From Morinoia aosen (Eukaryota; Arthropoda; Malacostraca; Amphipoda; Talitridae), in the NCBI GenBank assembly GCA_030386875.1, contig CM059574.1, forward strand, positions 4,533,934 to 4,597,933: a stretch of DNA of 64,000 nucleotides. The letters run 5' to 3'. A program made the translations under genes and the position numbers. The notes beneath the pieces were generated by a model. The model was not told where the DNA came from and did no database searches. It worked only from the letters and a program-made list of their open reading frames with translations. Shown in pieces: positions 1-10,018 of this stretch. Numbering within the stretch: position 1 is the stretch's first letter; each line of letters begins with the position of its first letter.

Positions 1-535
1 CCGTATTTTCCTATTTAAAGTTAACTTGTCGAGTTAGTTTACACATCATTCTATATTGTTGTTGTCAAGCCCCTGCGCCAGTGTGTGTGCAAGTATTTCA
101 TGAATAAAACATCAATTATTAACCCCATACCTGGGGTGCACTGAGACTATGGTTTTTTCATTCATTATACTTCAACAACATTGGTCACTAACGAAGAATC
201 ACTGAGCTGATGTGTCTATGTAAATAGAGACTATTTCTTCGCCAGGCTTTCTTACTGATGTACACCTTCTTTCTATTTGTGGTTGGTATTTATAAGCTCT
301 TAAATAGTGTAAAGTAACCAAGGAAGCACTGTATGTTTTCCTTCAATATTTTGGCCAAACATTGACATGGCTGTTATAATTCCTCCAATGGTTTCAGCGC
401 AAATAAAATACCTGTGCGTTGAGAATTAGGCCTATCTAATTCTCAATGTCGTGGCAAATCTATTGTTTGAGCTGAACTGAAAATAAAATGTTTTCTTTTC
501 TTCTTTCAGCATTATCTTTACAGAAAATATAAAAA
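1..535. other. AT-rich sequence, no gene seen
   Basis: No open frame with recognisable protein similarity and no RNA gene is visible. A stretch near 345-375 resembles one near 1198-1225 (shared words such as CAAACATTGA), so this is probably old repeat-derived DNA. Confidence 0.5.
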
Positions 536-543
536 ATCTGGTA

Positions 544-892
544 GGTACTTGTGGGTTATCTGTCACCACTTGTTAAGGGGAAAAAGTTAAAAATGTAATT
601 GTTTTATAAATATTGATGTTCTGGAGAGTATGAATGAATTTTTCATGTGAGAAAGCATCCATGTTGATTTATATTTATTTCAAATTATCTACTTTCCATA
701 TACATGTAATGAATCTCTGGGACATTCCTCTTCAGTTCTTGGAAGGTCCCTAACATTCATTTTAGCAAGAAACAAAACAAAAATTTAAAATAACAAAAAA
801 TTAATACTAATTTAATTAAGCTAACCAAACTTAACCTAACCTTAACATAAAAAACACAAATTAAAAGTGGTGACAGATAACCCATAAGTACC
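544..892. mobile_element. Short inverted-repeat element (MITE), 349 bp
   Basis: The two ends are inverted copies of about 28 bp. The left end reads GGTACTTGTGGGTTATCTGT and the right end is its complement with one change. The element is flanked by ATCTGGTA (536-543) and ATCTGATA (893-900), an 8-bp duplication with one mismatch. It has no coding capacity. An 8-bp duplication suits hAT-type mobilisation in trans, but the superfamily is inference. Confidence 0.6.
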
Positions 893-900
893 ATCTGATA

Positions 901-2187
901 CGTTCTATGAAGTGCTCACTTGGTACCATTTGATATGTATACAAAGATAGCTTGAAATTACTGCTATGTTGTGCTTTCACTTTAGAGCACAGAATTATTT
1001 GCGATACTTCCATCCGGTATACTTTCAAAACTATTTGCTGACGTCGCAGAAGTCCTGGCTCATATACCAATGTAAGTGGAGGCGGTCAAAAGTGTTGTAC
1101 ATCTATGTCTCACTTTCGTAAAGTATTCTACAGTGCTCAAAAACATCATCAAATTTCGTGAAACTGGACCATGAGAAAATATTACTTTTCTCTTAATCTC
1201 TTGGGCAAACATTGATATGGGGTACGGCACCCTTCATAGTCTTAGACACAAAATAATTTAAATCAGCCAATTTTACTCCTAACATTAACCTCTCCAATAA
1301 CTAGTTCCTGTGCTCGTTTGCTCATACTCCAATACATGCGCGACCTAACGAGAGTGTTTTCAACTCTGCGTCACAGAAATTTTTTTTTTTTGTTATTTAT
1401 ATTTTTTTTTGCATTTTCAAAATCAAATTAATCACTGCAAAGAAAGGAAGAATGTTAATGTGATGGTATTTTAGTAACTTTTTTTATTTTTTCGTTCTTA
1501 ATAAAACATTTTAAAAGACCACGGATTCGACGAATGTCATAACTTTAAAGAACATCATTGTTTCATATTCATTTTCTAGTCTTAAATTGTTCTTGTTAGT
1601 TTTGTGTGGCAATTTTTACTTTCTTGCTCTCGTGAGTACATTATGGCAACGCTATTTTAAGTAGTTAACTTTTTACGGTTCCAACTATGTTGAAAATGTT
1701 ACGGCTAGCATTGTACAACAATCCTTTCCATGTTTTTGACTCCTGTAAACTCTCTTGTGTCAGTACTAATAGCGTAAGTAGGAAATATCATGATTTTTTT
1801 GTTATATCGAATATTATATTTTTTCCGAGCTCATCAGTTGGCCTACTAGTTGATGCGTTAGTGTGAGAAATTGTCCCCAATTCCGACTGTCGACCTCATA
1901 GTTCTGGACGCATAATAATGTAAATCTGCCCATTTTACTTTTAACATCAATCCCTCATGCTCGTATCACTGGTTCCTATGTTCGTATGCTCATATTTCAA
2001 TAAAAATACGCACAAACGATCGTTTTTCAGCAATACGTCACATGGATTATGTTTTCTTAGTCACTTGTATTTCAATACATTGCATTTAATGTATTTAAAT
2101 ACATTGTATTTAAATGCATTATTATCAATTAAGGATGTAATGTTAAGGTTTTTGTAATATAGCGAGTAATGTAAGTTCTAGTTAGAG
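901..2187. other. Gene-free AT-rich stretch with a diverged direct repeat
   Basis: Nothing codes recognisably here. About 95 bp near 1250-1345 recur in direct orientation, diverged, near 1915-2005. The shared pattern is an ATTTTACT-rich block followed by AGTTCCTGTGCTCGT-like and GCTCATA-like blocks. This is probably an old duplicated repeat. Confidence 0.4.
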
Positions 2188-2549
2188 CAGTGGTTCTTAA
2201 CCTTTTTTGGCAGTGACCCAAAATCTGTACCGAAAAACTGCTGCGACCCAAACCTCCACATCAATAAAAAAAATCGTTCATAGCATGATTATTCTTCTGA
2301 AAACAGGTTACTATAGGTTTACACTGCAGAAATAAAAATGATTGCTTTCGTGTTTATCAAAATAAGCAGCATAATGACGTCTTGAAAAATCTACCAACAT
2401 ATATTTTCAATTATTGGGCACACAAATTAGGTATATTTGACCTTCATGCTTTTTAAATATGAACAAAGAAAAAATTACTGCGATACATCGTTCCAAAAAA
2501 TTAAACTTACAAATATACACGTATTATGTTTCCACTGCCGTAATCAGTG

Positions 2550-4126
2550 AGAACCTTGACCCTGAATTGTGTTGGTCAGCTCCTCAAATATGGGTGATTT
2601 TGTTTTTAGACTGCATCTTAGGTCATCCTCGACTTGTGAGCGGTTTCTGCACTTTGTTTTCAATGACTGTTAGGGTACAAAAGCCTGCGTCACACAAATA
2701 TATTGTCGCAAAAGGAAGTAGGGCTTTCATGGCTTCACTGCCAAGAATTGTTTTATAAGGGGCAGGCGAGGAAAACCCGATGGTGAATCCGGGGCAGTAT
2801 TGCGGCGTTCTCCAGTTCTGGTACTGCTGGGGTCACCACATGTAAGGCCTGGATGGTGTTGCTGCTTCAGCTATTGAGTTCCGTTTTTTAAAAATGGGAA
2901 ATTTTTATCGAATAAATTTACATTGAGACATATTAGTATTATGTACTGAACACAAAATAGACTAGAATTGAGATATGAGGAGTGATTAAAGTAGAGTACT
3001 GCAGTTTTTTCTATACACACTTTTATTCAATATGAGCCCAGTGATTGAAGTTGCTTTTTAAAATTTTAATGAATTGTTTCATAATTTTGAATTTCACAAT
3101 GCTGCTCCTGTAAGTTGATGATGTTTGAAATATCCTCGGGTAATTCTTCAGCAGCAATGTTGAATGATTTTCTTACCCAACAGTATTTATGTTTTTCTGG
3201 AATATTATAGACAAACTCAGCGACTAGTTTGGACTTGGGTTGATCAATAATGTCTAAGACTTCAGTGAGAGAAAAATCGTTATTTCCAGGGGTACATTTA
3301 GCGATGGAAATGATGCTGTTTTTCTTGCTTTTAGCTCATTGATCCACAACTTTAGTTTTGCTTTGAATGATGATAATTTTTCAGAGAGCCCAATCAATAT
3401 CTGATCGCAACCTAGCATCGATATATTCAGGGAAATAATCTCAGCAAATATATCTGCAAGGAATGCTACTTGCATCAGCCAATTTGAATCTGAAATTTTG
3501 AAGTTCATCTGAATCTGAAGTTAATATATCTTTTCAGCCAGAAACATCTCTATTTCGGTGCGTAATTCAAGCAATCGTAGAAGAACCTTTTCTCGTGACA
3601 GCCACCTAACTTCAGAAAGGTACAGCAGATACAAATATTTAGAATCGAAATCAAAAGACATTTGAGAAAATAATCTGGAGATGAGAGCCCTAGCTTTGAT
3701 GAAATGAAGTATTTGAATTACCTCCTGCATCACATTCTGCAACTCTTTTGATAACTTCTGAGCAGCATGATTTTGGTGAAGAAGGCAGTGCACAATCACA
3801 ACAGAAAGATTTTCCTGCTTAACTCAAACTGTAAAACAGGGTCGATCTTCTAACATTGCTAGTGTACCATCACAACAAACACTACAAGACTGTTTCCAGT
3901 TAAGTCATTCTTCTATGAAGGAAGAATTTACTATTTTGAAAAAATCATCTCCTGTTGTTGTGGTTTCCTGTAGTCAGCAAAACAAAAACTCTTCTTCCAC
4001 ATCATGTTGACCTTGATAACGTACATAAGTCACAAGTTGGGCATCAACACTCAAATCAGTTGACTCGTCTAACTGGAGCCCTGACCTGTCCACTTTCTTT
4101 CGTAGCTTCCAACACCTGTGTTTTAA
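2550..4126 (-). pseudogene. hAT transposase remnant, central and C-terminal part
   Basis: Read on the minus strand, pieces in several frames match the hAT family seen in ZBED5-like proteins. Near 4000-4080 a segment reads LQLDESTDLS followed by a VRYQ...EEFLFC-like stretch, typical of the first catalytic region. At 3521-3799 there is HCLLHQNHAAQKLS and then EVRWLSREKVLLRLLELR, the conserved HC...RW region. Near 3440-3508 comes a LADIFAEI-like stretch. At 2650-2760 comes the C-terminal dimerisation block (EAMKALLPFATIYLCDAGF). Frameshifts and stops separate these pieces, so no functional protein can be made. Zinc-binding and catalytic residues cannot all be placed because of the breaks. Confidence 0.8.
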
Positions 4127-4248
4127 CCCATATCTGGCCAAATTTTTTTTAAACATTTTTTTTGTGGTAATTAAGGTCATTTGGTTATAATTACCATGTC
4201 TATACCAATTTTTAATCAAAAAATGTATCAAATGTATAAATTTCGAGG

Positions 4249-4264
4249 CTACTATATATAGTAG
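4249..4264. repeat. Subterminal palindrome of the piggyBac element (left copy)
   Basis: CTACTATATATAGTAG is a perfect 16-bp palindrome. An identical copy lies at 6669-6684 near the other end. By analogy with piggyBac internal repeats it may bind the transposase; that role is inference. Confidence 0.6.
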
Positions 4265-4429
4265 GTTGGGCTGTTATAGGGTACAATAATACAAAAATTT
4301 AAAGAACCTATATTTCATTACCTTTAAATGTACATTCTTTTTTAATTTCATTATTTTGAGCCTAAATATAGTACATAAAGTTGAATTAAACCAACATGGG
4401 CTACGGAATCCAGTACAGACACCTGCTGA

Positions 4430-6186
4430 AACTAGTTTTGCACCTGATAAGGCATGAAGCACCGAACACATAATGCAACTTTACATTTATTGCAACCCTG
4501 TAAAGGATGCGATTTGCAATTTTCAAGTGCACATTTCCAAGCTTGTTTTGGTAGAGGAACAATATAATGTCCAAAGTTGTCATATCGCACATCAGATATC
4601 ACTTTGATAGTAGATTTAGGTCTATCTGATCTCTTTGCTCTGATTGCTGCATGTAGGTACGTGCAATCAAACGTTTTAATTCCAAGAAGGGCATATCTGG
4701 TTCTTCTCCTTTGTGCAAAACCCAACAATTTTGTATAGTGGCATCTAACATCCGAGTGAATATTCCCCACCACCACTTTTTCAGCTTGTTGACACGATAT
4801 TTATTTATGTTCTGATCCATGCGGTCGGTGCCACCCATAACATAATTGTACCGATTTATTATTTGTGGCTGCTCAATGGAAATAGCTTTCTTATCTTTTG
4901 CTGACCATCTTGACACTTTCACGATTGGGATGGTTGCGTCAATATTTGAAGCTGTTGTAACAACTGCATTATCCAACCAGCACACAACTTCTTCCTTATT
5001 TCTCGAGTCGTAAGCAACATCTCTTGTTCCTTTTGGTTCCTTTTTCATTTCTTTTTCAGATTTCAGAGTGCAGGTTTTTGGGAGTCTGTTGTTTTGGATT
5101 GTACCAGTAGCACCGTACTTCATTGAACTAAGTTTAGAGATAAGAGGAAAACTGGTGAAATAATTGTCAAAATAAAATTCAAGTGGCAATTCTCTTATCT
5201 TCTTTGGCAAATTATTTATGAAATTCAACAAAGCTTTTCCTCCCTTTCCATAAGAATTCTCTAATTCTTCAGATGGTCCAAATGAAGATCCTTGATGTAT
5301 ATCAAATGTGCACATATACCCTAGTCTTGAATTGAGACAGCAAGCCTCGAATCCAAACCGTATAGGTTTATTTCGTATGCACTGCTTACATCCATGCCTA
5401 CCGAAATATTCAATCATTGATTCGTCCAAATTCAGGCATTGATTCATAGGGTATGCATCAGAAAATTTCTTGTTGAAATGATCAATCAGCGGTCGCAATT
5501 TGGCCAGCTTGTCATTTTTGTTCAGTTTTTGATTATCCGCGAATGAATGTTCCTCAGAATTTCCTCAAACCTATTTCGTGACATAGCATATGCAACTAGT
5601 GCTACATGCAAATCACTTCCCTCTGACAAACGATGTCTGCGACTAGGCAACTGGTGATATCCAGACAGAATAAGAATCCCAAGTACTGCCCTCAAATCAC
5701 GTACTGAGATGTCAAATTGTTTACCCTTCTGACATGCATAGAATTTCATCTGATCACATATTAGTTCAGATATGTTCTCAGAGAAGAAAAATTCACATTT
5801 ATGAACTGCTGTTTTCTCTTTCAAATTTTCTGTTGGAGTTGTATTACTCAGATCTTCCAACATCACTGGAAATTGAGAGCAAATTTTCTTACTCCAACTG
5901 TATGTCAAACTTTCTTTTTGACTTTTACGCTTCTTTTTTTTTGTGGTGGCTGCATGTCATCTAGTTCTTCATTTTCATCTTGATTGGCAAACACAACAGT
6001 AGCAGGAGCCTACAATAGTCTTGAATTGAGGTTGTCAACATCGCCACCTGCATCTTCATCTGCAGAATCTTCATCTGAATCCTCATTGACAGGTGGAGGT
6101 TCAATGAAGATTCCAGCTGGATCTTCTTTACATTTCTCTAACATTTCCAATATCCTGTCCACGGTCGATGATCTGATAATATACAT
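4430..6186 (-). pseudogene. piggyBac transposase (PGBD-like), frameshifted
   Basis: DDE transposase of the piggyBac family (DDE_Tnp_1_7). The likely start is the ATG at 6184-6186. It is followed by an acidic N-terminal region (IEPPPVNEDSDEDSADEDAG) with an in-frame TAG before a second acidic stretch. The N-terminal domain lies at 5522-5908 and the catalytic core at 4599-5498. The three expected aspartates are visible in LNLDESMIEY, LEFYFDNYFTS and GGTDRMDQN. A C-terminal cysteine-rich zinc domain follows at 4432-4600 (CALENC...GCNKC...LCVRCF). At least three frameshifts (near 5930, 5545 and 4650) plus the stop inactivate it. This is a mobile-element gene in decay rather than a domesticated PGBD gene, because its ends are still present. 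Confidence 0.85.
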
Positions 6187-6668
6187 TTTATATTAGTGAG
6201 TAAAAACATTTTTTTGCTATTTTAAAACTAAAATGAACATTGTAAACAAATTTAATATTGTTTACCAAACAAATAAACCAATAAACAAATATTGATACAC
6301 ATTTGTCACCACATCTGCCCAACATACTATATATAGTTTGTCAGCAAAAAATTCATATAAATTAAATTCAATGATAAATTTTTTTCAATTTAGACATTTA
6401 TAACATAAATATAAGTCGTTATGCATATTTTCTTGACATATCAGGAAGCTACCTCTAAATTTAGCTTATGTAATAAATACCTGCATTTAGCTGGTGGCAT
6501 CCTGCTACCGAGAGTGCCTCTGACTAAATGAGACAGGAAAGCCGAGTGTTGCACTCACTACTGCCAGTGCATGTTCAAACGTGTCCATACATGTCATACC
6601 AACGACGTGGTGTAGTAACTTTCCCTCAATTACGCTTTAATTGCTTTCTATTCACATTTTAAATTGAC

Positions 6669-6684
6669 CTACTATATATAGTAG
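6669..6684. repeat. Subterminal palindrome of the piggyBac element (right copy)
   Basis: Identical to 4249-4264 and only 16 bp from the right terminus. A related TACTATATATAGT sits near 6325. Confidence 0.6.
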
Positions 6685-6700
6685 TGTGGCCTGATATGGG

Positions 6701-7130
6701 TAATTAATATCGCAAGACATAATCTTAATTATTTTTTAACTGTCTCATTGAAAGAGGATCATGTTCAATTTTTTAACTAACTCATTTCCAATTGTTGTTA
6801 GTACCAAGTCCAAAGCTGCAGGTTCAGTCAGTTCTGCACCTATCGTGAGGGGATTTTTTGCTTATGCAATTTTCCAGCAGACCAAAAATGAAGCAATTCA
6901 ACTTGTGACATGCCGATAACTGCTTGGTTCACAGTAACATCTAGTCGCTGCCTTTTCAGTTGTTGTTTTATTCTTTCAAACAAGCTGCGGTCCTTGTTGG
7001 CCAATCCTCCATGTTTGCTTTCTAAATGTAGTTGAACCTGGCTTTCTTGAAGGATTTGTTACTAAGAAACGTCTCCACAAATAACATTAGATACGCAACA
7101 TCGAATACCATGTTAAAATCGGAATGCTTT
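6701..7130 (-). pseudogene. hAT transposase remnant, N-terminal part
   Basis: On the minus strand the DNA right of the piggyBac reads SFLVCWKIA, then AKNPLTIGAELTEPAA, then LDLVLTTIGNE. This matches the hAT N-terminal consensus for ZBED5-like transposases (SxxVAxxIAKxxKPhTIGExLixPA). It joins, across the piggyBac insertion, to the LDESTD-bearing piece at about 4060-4126. Stops and frameshifts are present. The BED zinc finger expected further upstream is not recognisable. Confidence 0.7.
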
Positions 7131-7310
7131 GCATTTTCCGAGAGTCTGGGTCGTAACAACTGCTCAAAAATTATCGTTGATTTATCAAAATTATAGTCTT
7201 TTGATGCTACATCAGAGGTTTTATATTCATATTACACAAACCCTTAGCGACCCAATGAAATGGCTTGGCGACCCAACTTTGGGTCGCGACCCAGGGGTTA
7301 AGAACCACTG

Positions 7311-8400
7311 AGTTAAGGCCTCTTTAGACGATGCAGCACAAGCGACTCATTGATGCATCACGCATCACAAGTACTAACAAAGGAGCATGCTGCTGCAGCA
7401 AAACACCGACCCGCCAAAGATGGATCCGTGATGCATACCACGGTATACATAAGACAGGTAGGAGCATTCAAGTAATTTCTAGAAAGGGCCCTGGGTGTGG
7501 TGACGTCACGGGCCCAGAACGAATAGCAGCCCAGATAAAGAGAGATGCACTATCTGGCAATAATATGTGGCAATATCGAGTCAGCTGTACGACAACTTGG
7601 ACAACAACAACGCGCCCAGTTTCTCGTCGGTATCAGCATGAATGGCGCCTACAATTAGAACGAAAAAAGAACATCTTAGGAGGAGGCAATTTTGATAAAG
7701 GCAAGCAATATAAAATTTTGAATGCTATGGCCAAATATTTGATCTGTACTAAAAGATTAGGGGACCTGTAGCCACTAACCACTAACTCTAGCAAAGAAGT
7801 CAGTTCAGCTTTCAAAGGAAGCGGTATGGCTGACTGTCAGTGGGAATGTCTCAGGTCAGCATCTCAGGGGAAATAAGTGTATGAGAGACCTCCCATGTGA
7901 GGGATGTTCTCCTGACTGTTAGCCATATCATGTGTCACGTCAGAACCCACAGCAGGGAGCACTAAGGTTAATGTTTTGAGGTGCATTCCAGTGGTAGTGA
8001 GAGTAGCAGTAGCAGTATAGTAGTGTAGTTTGGGAATGCACGCATGAAGTCTCAATTCTCATCATCCCTAATGTATTTTGTACTTTTAAGATGCTCCAGG
8101 TTGCGGCACCCAGGCTGGACCATTCGCCCTCCAGCTGTCAATGACTCTATGCTGTGCTTGCAGTTAGGTAGCCCCCACTAATCATGAAGCATGCTCTAAC
8201 AATTCAGGGAACTATTATTGCGTTACGTTAATGTGTGACTTCCAAATTTCTTTTTTGCTCATTTTTGAATTATCATAGGTATCCATCCCCAATTATTCTT
8301 CTCTGTTCCCAGGCACATTGTGACGAAAGAACAATTGTGACCTGAGGTGCATGGGCCGACAGGAACCAGGATCCTCAATTAAACCGACACAAGAAAGAAA
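7311..8400. other. Unassigned stretch; mobile-element relic with distant copy
   Basis: A 146-codon open frame (7331-7771, plus strand) has no family I recognise. The first bases, GGCCTCTTTAGACGATGCA (7316-7334), recur inverted at about 55121-55139 with one change. A second block, TATACATAAGACAGGTAG (about 7444-7461), also has an inverted match near 54830-54850. This suggests two relics of one DNA-transposon family. The rest shows nothing identifiable. Confidence 0.35.
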
Positions 8401-8408
8401 GAACGAAA

Positions 8409-8690
8409 AAATGGTCTTTTATCAGATGTGAAAATAATTCTAGAGATCAACCTGATATCAAGTACTTCCATCATCCTCATGCAAATTTTATAGAGTGGAT
8501 AAGAGCAAGTGGAATTGAAATTTTGGGTTCAATTAAGGAATCTAATTTGTGCAAACATTATTTTGTGTGTAGCCGTCATTTTCGAAAAACAGATTACAGA
8601 ATAATCCTTTCACCGTTCAAAACAAAAAGTACTTCTTAAAAACGTTGGTGCCATTGCCTTATAATGTCATGAAGTTGAGTATTGGAGGTA
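8409..8690 (+). pseudogene. THAP-type zinc-finger domain remnant
   Basis: Reading from 8409 the frame gives KWSFIRCENN, then KYFHHPHANFIEWIRASG, then KHYFVCSRHFRKTDY. The spacing Cys-x46-Cys-x2-His (codons at 8427, 8568 and 8577), with an HHP box and SRHF, fits the C2CH THAP DNA-binding domain. The first cysteine of the quartet is not seen. After KSTS the frame hits TAA; a one-base shift restores a FLKTLVPLP-like ending. A splice-donor-like GAG|GTAAGA follows near 8690. It could be a decayed exon or part of a P-like transposon; the basis is the motif only. Confidence 0.5.
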
Positions 8691-9009
8691 AGATATACAA
8701 TTGTCATGTGAAAATCCAGTACGAATTTATCAGTACGTTTCCAATCTGTGAATTGGCTGATGGTAGTACAATTTTGTTGATGGCTTTCGTGACACGTTGA
8801 GATCCCATGGAAGAATAATTAAAGAGGTAAATTTATTTTGAGAAGAGTAATTAAAAGTAATGGTTTCAAATATTTTTGGTAAATTTACATGAATGGTGCG
8901 AATTGGAGTGGATCTTTTTTTGATCATAATTTTACAATTTTTACTAGCTGGATGGCTAATTAGGGATTATTATATAAATTTTAAGTAGGGGTATGAATAA
9001 TTTCTATAG
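8691..9009. other. Gene-free AT-rich stretch
   Basis: Nothing recognisable is seen between the THAP remnant and the LTR element; the reading frames are short. Confidence 0.4.
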
Positions 9010-9014
9010 ATGGT

Positions 9015-9996
9015 TGTCGATACCGTCGTGCGGTCGACGTGAGGGTTCGTGGAAAAGGGGCTGTCTTCTGTACAGCTACCTTTTCCGGGGCGCTAGCTTT
9101 TCTTCGCAGCTGCCCTTCCTGAGGTTCGTGTGGGTACCGCCTACGCCGTAATCAGTCCGCTAGGGCAACAGCAGTAATTCTGTTAGTGCCGAACTACGGC
9201 GGTACCGTTGTGTGTGGGGGTGAGGTTAGTGTGGGTACCACCTGCGCCGTATTCAGTCCGCTAGGGCAACAGAAGTAAATTCTGTTATGTGCCGAACTAC
9301 GGTGGTACTGCTAGGGTGAGGTGTGTGTGTGTGGGTACCACCTACGCCGTAATAAGTCCGCTAGGGCAACAGAAGTAAATTCTGGTAGTGCCGAACTACG
9401 GTGGTACCGTTAGGAAGACGAGCAACTGTCTGCGCCGTATGAGACCGCTAGGGCAACAGAAGTGAATTCTGTTAGTGCCGAACTGCGACAGCGTCTTCCT
9501 ATCGACAAACTATGCGAAATAGTTCGTCCTTCCGAGGTGGCTCCTTAAACCCCTTATTAGGCGAGATGTCGTATACGACTAAAGCCTGTGTCATCAAGGA
9601 GAAAGGAAACTCTTTTGACCTCAGGGTGTGACTTGTTTGTTGCTGAATCTCTTTGAAGTCCCTATCACATACACTGATATATTTTAACAAAGACAGTGAT
9701 TTATTTTCTATTGCAAAAATAGAGCGTACAGACGTGAGCTACTGCATAACAGGGTACAACACTCAAAATTGCATTTTAAATATTAGTCGTATTTAGCTAG
9801 ATAACACGAAAAACATTGGAATATCGACATGTAATACAAATGATATTTAAGGGCTAACTAAAGTAAATGCACAAACGCAACATCAGCGCGGGGAAATAGA
9901 TAAGTCGGCGTTCAGAGAGCTGGACACATGAAGAAAATACTTAAGATTAGGGGTAACTAACACAAAAAGGCTCGACAACCCCTGTGCGGCCTGACA
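9015..9996 (-). repeat. 3' LTR of the Gmr1-like element
   Basis: 982 bp, TG...CA, matching 14602-15582 at about 98%. It contains four tandem hairpin units at 9133-9500. The 22 bases between it and the RT stop codon (9997-10018) are pyrimidine-rich on the element strand, so the usual polypurine tract is not obvious. Confidence 0.9.
9133..9500. repeat. Four tandem hairpin units in the LTR
   Basis: Units lie at 9133-9206, 9234-9309, 9334-9408 and 9412-9500. Each shares a core, CCGCTAGGGCAACAGAAGT, then AATTCTGTTAGTGCCGAACT. Within it GGCA-ACAGAA can pair with TTCTGT-x-TGCC. In units 1-3 the outer arms are GGTACCRCC and GGYGGTACC. In unit 4 they are replaced by AGGAAGACG/CGTCTTCCT and CTGTC/GACAG, which still pair. 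The same array lies at 14720-15086 in the other LTR. Confidence 0.75.
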
Positions 9997-10018
9997 CGGC
10001 CGGGGGAGGGTGTCTCTG

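Larger units (their letters stand above)
4127..6700 (-). mobile_element. piggyBac-family transposon nested in the hAT
   Basis: The left end is TTAA followed by CCCATATCTGGCC (TTAA 4123-4126, repeat 4127-4139). The right end is GGCCTGATATGGG (6688-6700), the inverted match with one difference. The right flank is TAATTAAT, so the TTAA target on that side has changed or slipped. A 16-bp palindrome, CTACTATATATAGTAG, lies inside both ends: 122 bp from the left tip (4249-4264) and 16 bp from the right tip (6669-6684). Such asymmetric subterminal repeats are usual in piggyBac. The element interrupts hAT coding sequence, so it arrived later. Confidence 0.85.
2188..7310 (-). mobile_element. hAT transposon (ZBED5/Charlie-like), decayed, split by piggyBac
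   Basis: The termini are exact 15-bp inverted repeats: CAGTGGTTCTTAACC at 2188-2202 and GGTTAAGAACCACTG at 7296-7310. Next to them are partial 8-bp duplications, AGTTAGAG (2180-2187) and AGTTAAGG (7311-7318). Both subterminal regions contain GACCCAA-type repeats. The transposase reads on the minus strand and is split by a 2.57-kb piggyBac element at 4127-6700. The underlying hAT is therefore about 2.55 kb, a usual size for a small hAT. The degraded reading frame says it is immobile. Confidence 0.85.

Noticed and set aside
4430-6186. A domesticated PGBD host gene
   Set aside because: The element still has its terminal repeats and the coding region has frameshifts and a stop.
7331-7771. A 146-codon frame as a host gene
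   Set aside because: No recognisable domain, no splice context, and its beginning coincides with a repeated transposon end.
9133-9500. HDV-like ribozyme in the LTR hairpins (plus strand has GGGCAACA before a stem and CGAA after it)
   Set aside because: The two short matches are in the right order, but no P1 strand or P3 stem could be found in the space available. The match is also on the strand opposite to the element. No hammerhead core (CTGANGA...GAAA) is present either.
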